Source: Acidobacteriota bacterium (GTDB lineage: Bacteria; Acidobacteriota; UBA6911). From it: a stretch of DNA of 7,574 nucleotides. The notes under the pieces were generated by a model. That model did not search any database, was not told where the DNA came from, and worked only from the letters and a program-made list of their open reading frames with translations. The DNA lies in assembly GCA_017860075.1 (NCBI GenBank), contig JAFNAH010000055.1, positions 1 through 7,574 on the forward strand, read 5' to 3'. The position numbers were made by a program, and so were the translations under genes. Shown here piece after piece: positions 5,683-7,574 of the stretch (position 1 is its first letter; each line of letters starts with the position of its first letter).

Positions 5683-7047
5683 CTACTGCTTGATGGCCAC
5701 CCTGTCTCCGTCTTTCAATCCCTCCAGGCCTCGGATGATGAGCTGCTCGCCGCCAGACAGGCCGGACCTGACTTCCACCTGTCCCCAGAGTTCCCTGCCG
5801 GTCTCCAGGCTCTGGCGCACCGCCCGTCCGTCCTTGAAGAGAAAGACGTCCGACCCTGATCCATCGCTCATGATCGCCGTCTTGGGTATGAGTATCCGAC
5901 TCTCCCGGGCTCCTGCCATGTCCTTCTTTTCTTCGAGGAAGTTCACCTTCGCGTTGGTTTCCGGACGCAGGTAATCGTCCGGGGCTTCAATCGCCACCTT
6001 CACCTGGATAGTCGCTTTCTGACGGTTCGCCTCGGGCGCGATCTCGCGCACACGCGCTTTGTACTTGCGGTCCGGATAGGAGTCGGGCGACACCACGCAA
6101 TCCTGCCCGAGGCGGACGCGCGGGATGTCGGATTCGTTGATGTCGAGTTCCACCTCGAGGTCCTTGAGATTCGCGATGCTGCAGAATGCGGACTTCGCCC
6201 CGCGACCACTCACATAGCCCGTGGTTACCATTTCCCCCTGCTCGATCAGTCTCTCGAGCACAGTCCCGTCGACAGGCGCACGGATGACCGTGTTCTCGAG
6301 CTGGGCCTCCAGCCACCGGACCGCGGCATCCGATTCCGCCAGCTGAGCGCGGGCCAGGTCAATCTGTTCCTGGCGCGGACCGATCCGGGCCAGTTCGAGG
6401 TTTTCCTTCGCAACCTTGGCCTGGGCAACTGCAACGTCGTGGGCATTTTGCGCGTTATCCAGCTCCTGCTGCGCGAGCACGCCGCCCGAGTGGAGACGCC
6501 TTGCACGATCCAGGCTGTATGAAGTGGTTTTCGCAGTCGCCTCGGCCTCCTCAAGCGCGGCCGTGGCACGCTGTATCTCCTGCGGCCGCGAGCCGGTCAG
6601 CGCCTCCTTCAGCCTGGCACCGGCAGCCAGCCTTGTGGCCCGAGCCTGTTCCAGTTGCGCACGGATCTCGCGGTCGTCCAGATATGCCAGCACCTGCCCG
6701 CTACGGACCAGGTCCCCCTTCTCCACAAGCAATCGCTCCACCCGGCCGCTGATCTTCGAAGACACCTCGATCCGCCGATGGGGGATGATGTATCCGCCGG
6801 CCGTAAGCACAACGTTGTCGGAGGACGGTGCCTGCCTCGCGACGAGGGCGACCCCGACTTCGCGCACCTTCCCGCCCAGATTCCTGAGGTTCGCGCCCGC
6901 CGGGATGAACGCGATCATCGCCGCGACTGCGAGAGTGACCAGGGCGATTATGCCCAGCACCATCCACTTGCGGCCGCGTTTTTCCCCGGCTCTCTTGTTC
7001 CGTTCGATCCTGAGGGAGTTCAAATCCTGCGTGAGTTTGTCCGTCAT
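5683..7047 (-). CDS. HlyD/MacA-family periplasmic adaptor (membrane fusion) protein
   Basis: Adaptor subunit that bridges an inner-membrane ABC or RND pump to an outer-membrane channel. The 454-aa form has a basic cytoplasmic N-terminus and one hydrophobic anchor (about 29-49, WMVLGIIALVTLAVAAMIAF). It continues with a first lipoyl half (about 94-123, IEVSSKISGRVERLLVEKGD), then a long Ala/Glu/Gln-rich coiled-coil hairpin (about 126-250) whose two arms carry matching GSRPQEI (152-158) and GPRQEQI (223-229). The second lipoyl half is at about 253-275 (IRAPVDGTVLERLIEQGEMV), followed by beta-barrel (LEVELDINESDIPRVRLGQ) and membrane-proximal domains. There is no lipobox. The frame also allows ATG 7077, but the ten codons between have only 3 of 9 G/C third positions against about 12 of 15 just after 7047, so 7047 is preferred; neither start has a clear Shine-Dalgarno site. 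No permease or ATPase gene follows; the next gene is convergent. Partner and cargo are unknown. Confidence 0.85.
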   Translation of the reverse strand: MTDKLTQDLNSLRIERNKRAGEKRGRKWMVLGIIALVTLAVAAMIAFIPAGANLRNLGGKVREVGVALVARQAPSSDNVVLTAGGYIIPHRRIEVSSKISGRVERLLVEKGDLVRSGQVLAYLDDREIRAQLEQARATRLAAGARLKEALTGSRPQEIQRATAALEEAEATAKTTSYSLDRARRLHSGGVLAQQELDNAQNAHDVAVAQAKVAKENLELARIGPRQEQIDLARAQLAESDAAVRWLEAQLENTVIRAPVDGTVLERLIEQGEMVTTGYVSGRGAKSAFCSIANLKDLEVELDINESDIPRVRLGQDCVVSPDSYPDRKYKARVREIAPEANRQKATIQVKVAIEAPDDYLRPETNAKVNFLEEKKDMAGARESRILIPKTAIMSDGSGSDVFLFKDGRAVRQSLETGRELWGQVEVRSGLSGGEQLIIRGLEGLKDGDRVAIKQ

Positions 7048-7062
7048 AATCGGTGAGATGTT

Positions 7063-7091
7063 ATCAAAACCTGCCATCGTTCACACGGCAA
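7063..7091 (-). promoter_or_regulatory. Possible sigma-70-type promoter of the adaptor gene
   Basis: On the minus strand TTGCCG (7091-7086) and TTTGAT (7068-7063) are separated by exactly 17 nt; each matches the consensus at four of six positions. Transcription would begin about 10 nt before ATG 7047, giving a very short leader. This agrees with the lack of a Shine-Dalgarno site and with the low G/C third-position signal before 7047. It is a weak match that could occur by chance. Confidence 0.25.
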
Positions 7092-7099
7092 TCGGACGC

Positions 7100-7121
7100 T
7101 TGCCGGGATCCGGCCGGGCAA
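7100..7121. repeat. Bulged hairpin upstream of the adaptor gene
   Basis: TTGCC (7100-7104) pairs with GGCAA (7117-7121) and GG (7105-7106) with CC (7114-7115), leaving one bulged G at 7116 and a 7-nt loop. It lies about 55 bp upstream of the adaptor start, just before the candidate promoter. No T-run follows on either strand. Confidence 0.4.
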
Positions 7122-7195
7122 TTCCCTGATCGCCGCCCTGAAAAATCTCGAGACTGCTGAAATAAAGCGACCGGCTTAGACACATTAAAGTCAAC

Positions 7196-7262
7196 CATGG
7201 CCCGGCGGGCACCGCGCTTGCCACCGCCAGCCCACCGCCACTCAACAAACCCGCCGGGCATG
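7196..7262. repeat. Long 13-bp inverted repeat with one bulge
   Basis: CAT plus GCCCGGCGGG (7196-7198 and 7200-7209) is the reverse complement of CCCGCCGGGCATG (7250-7262), interrupted only by one extra G at 7199. The arms are separated by a 40-nt segment that is C/A-rich on the plus strand (CCACCGCCAGCCCACCGCCA). It is the longest dyad in the window. It could be a stem in a structured RNA or the end of a small palindromic element. Confidence 0.55.
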
Positions 7263-7376
7263 TTTCCTCCGGGGTGGGCGAAATCCGTTCGGGCGCGCTT
7301 CGTCCATGAGCGCAACCGCCGGGTGCGGCGCAGCGGCTCCACAAAGCGTCTCCCTGCAATTGCCTGCTCACATCCG

Positions 7377-7398
7377 TGTACGACCGACGGGGTGTACA
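7377..7398. repeat. 8-bp bulged hairpin
   Basis: TGTAC (7377-7381) pairs with GTACA (7394-7398) and ACC (7383-7385) with GGT (7391-7393), with one bulged G at 7382 and a 5-nt loop GACGG. It is one of several similar stems in the gene-free stretch. Confidence 0.4.
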
Positions 7399-7429
7399 AG
7401 ACTGCTTTGGCCTCATGCAACCTTCCATG

Positions 7430-7451
7430 GGCTTTCGCTCCGGACGAAGCC
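7430..7451. repeat. 7-bp bulged hairpin
   Basis: GGCTT plus CG (7430-7434, 7436-7437) pairs with CGAAGCC (7445-7451), with one bulged T at 7435 and a 7-nt loop CTCCGGA. The architecture of a short stem, single bulge and small loop resembles that of the neighbouring hairpins. Confidence 0.4.
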
Positions 7452-7508
7452 TCTGCACTAAATAGGTATCGCAAAGATCCTCTCTTATTCAGGGCTTTTC
7501 GGTGAACG

Positions 7509-7539
7509 GCCGGAAGACCCGTGCGAATGGCCTTCCGGC
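7509..7539. repeat. Perfect 8-bp inverted repeat near the right edge
   Basis: GCCGGAAG (7509-7516) and CTTCCGGC (7532-7539) are exact reverse complements around a 15-nt loop. No T-run follows on either strand. A further 5-bp pair, GCGAC (7538-7542) and GTCGC (7554-7558), begins at its right arm and overlaps it by two bases, so the two stems would be alternatives or stacked. Confidence 0.45.
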
Positions 7540-7574
7540 GACTGTCAGAGGGGGTCGCACCGGCGGTCTCCCGG

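Larger units (their letters stand above)
7078..7574. other. Gene-free stretch rich in inverted repeats
   Basis: I see no supportable gene in these ~500 bp. One minus-strand frame stays open from the right edge to 7064, but its product is dominated by Arg-rich runs (for example RRTRRLRSWTKRAR), has no recognisable domain, and is matched by a long open stretch in another minus frame and one on the plus strand, as expected in GC-rich non-coding DNA. The stretch instead holds a series of stem-forming inverted repeats: 7100-7121, 7196-7262, 7295-7313, 7317-7330, 7377-7398, 7430-7451, 7509-7539 and 7538-7558. It may be a long leader, a structured RNA, or remains of a decayed element. Strand and function are not decided by the sequence. 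Confidence 0.4.

Noticed and set aside
7078..7559. Group II intron, suggested by GTGCGAC on the minus strand at 7559-7553 and many stems
   Set aside because: No reverse transcriptase is present and I find no domain V: the 32-nt GAGC...GCTC segment at 7308-7339 lacks the GNRA loop and a well-paired lower helix. A GTGCG start alone is too short to support the call.
7064..7574. Minus-strand open frame reaching the right edge, possibly the end of another gene
   Set aside because: Its product is Arg-rich without domain signatures, it overlaps the adaptor start and its candidate promoter, and comparable long open stretches exist in another minus frame and on the plus strand of the same region. It may be revisited once the sequence to the right is known.
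7078..7574. RNase P RNA, tmRNA or signal recognition particle RNA in the gene-free stretch
   Set aside because: A GGAGGAAA string occurs on the minus strand, but the other conserved RNase P blocks are missing, and no tmRNA ends or tag frame or SRP-type tetraloop helix are visible.

Overview
GC-rich bacterial DNA holding four complete protein genes, most of a short sugar-catabolic operon, and the tail of a fifth gene at the left edge. The gene content (a BNR/sialidase-like repeat protein, an araB-araD pair with a fucose-isomerase-type enzyme, a Sad-type aldehyde dehydrogenase and an HlyD-type adaptor) would fit an environmental Acidobacteria-like or similar heterotroph. No lineage marker is present, so this placement is only a weak inference. 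There are no rRNA or tRNA genes, no CRISPR array, and no transposase or integrase.

Layout from left to right. Positions 1-93 (+) are the last 30 codons of a beta-propeller/BNR-like protein. It converges on a minus-strand operon that reads, in transcription order, fucose/arabinose-isomerase-family enzyme (4004-2595), ribulokinase araB (2485-893) and L-ribulose-5-phosphate 4-epimerase araD (863-165). These three steps together take an aldopentose, most likely L-arabinose, through L-ribulose and L-ribulose-5-phosphate to D-xylulose-5-phosphate, which enters the pentose phosphate pathway. No canonical araA is present in the window. The COG2407-type isomerase sits where araA would be expected and probably performs the first step. 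No transporter or regulator gene of the pathway lies in the window.

A 262-bp divergent intergenic region (4005-4266) separates the operon from a plus-strand NAD(P)-dependent aldehyde dehydrogenase of the succinate-semialdehyde (Sad/GabD) type (4267-5658). This region is unusually rich in inverted repeats: an operator-like palindrome next to the isomerase ribosome binding site, a long stem-loop, and a nested arrangement that could fold as a three-way junction.

The aldehyde dehydrogenase gene converges, with a 24-bp gap, on a minus-strand gene for an HlyD/MacA-like periplasmic adaptor (7047-5683). Its expected transporter partner is not downstream and may lie to the right of the window or elsewhere. 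The last ~500 bp (7078-7574) hold no gene I can support, but contain a dense series of inverted repeats. Together with the divergent region these are the most unexplained parts of the window. I see no clear novel multi-gene system here; the most notable points are the non-orthologous isomerase and the two structured non-coding stretches.
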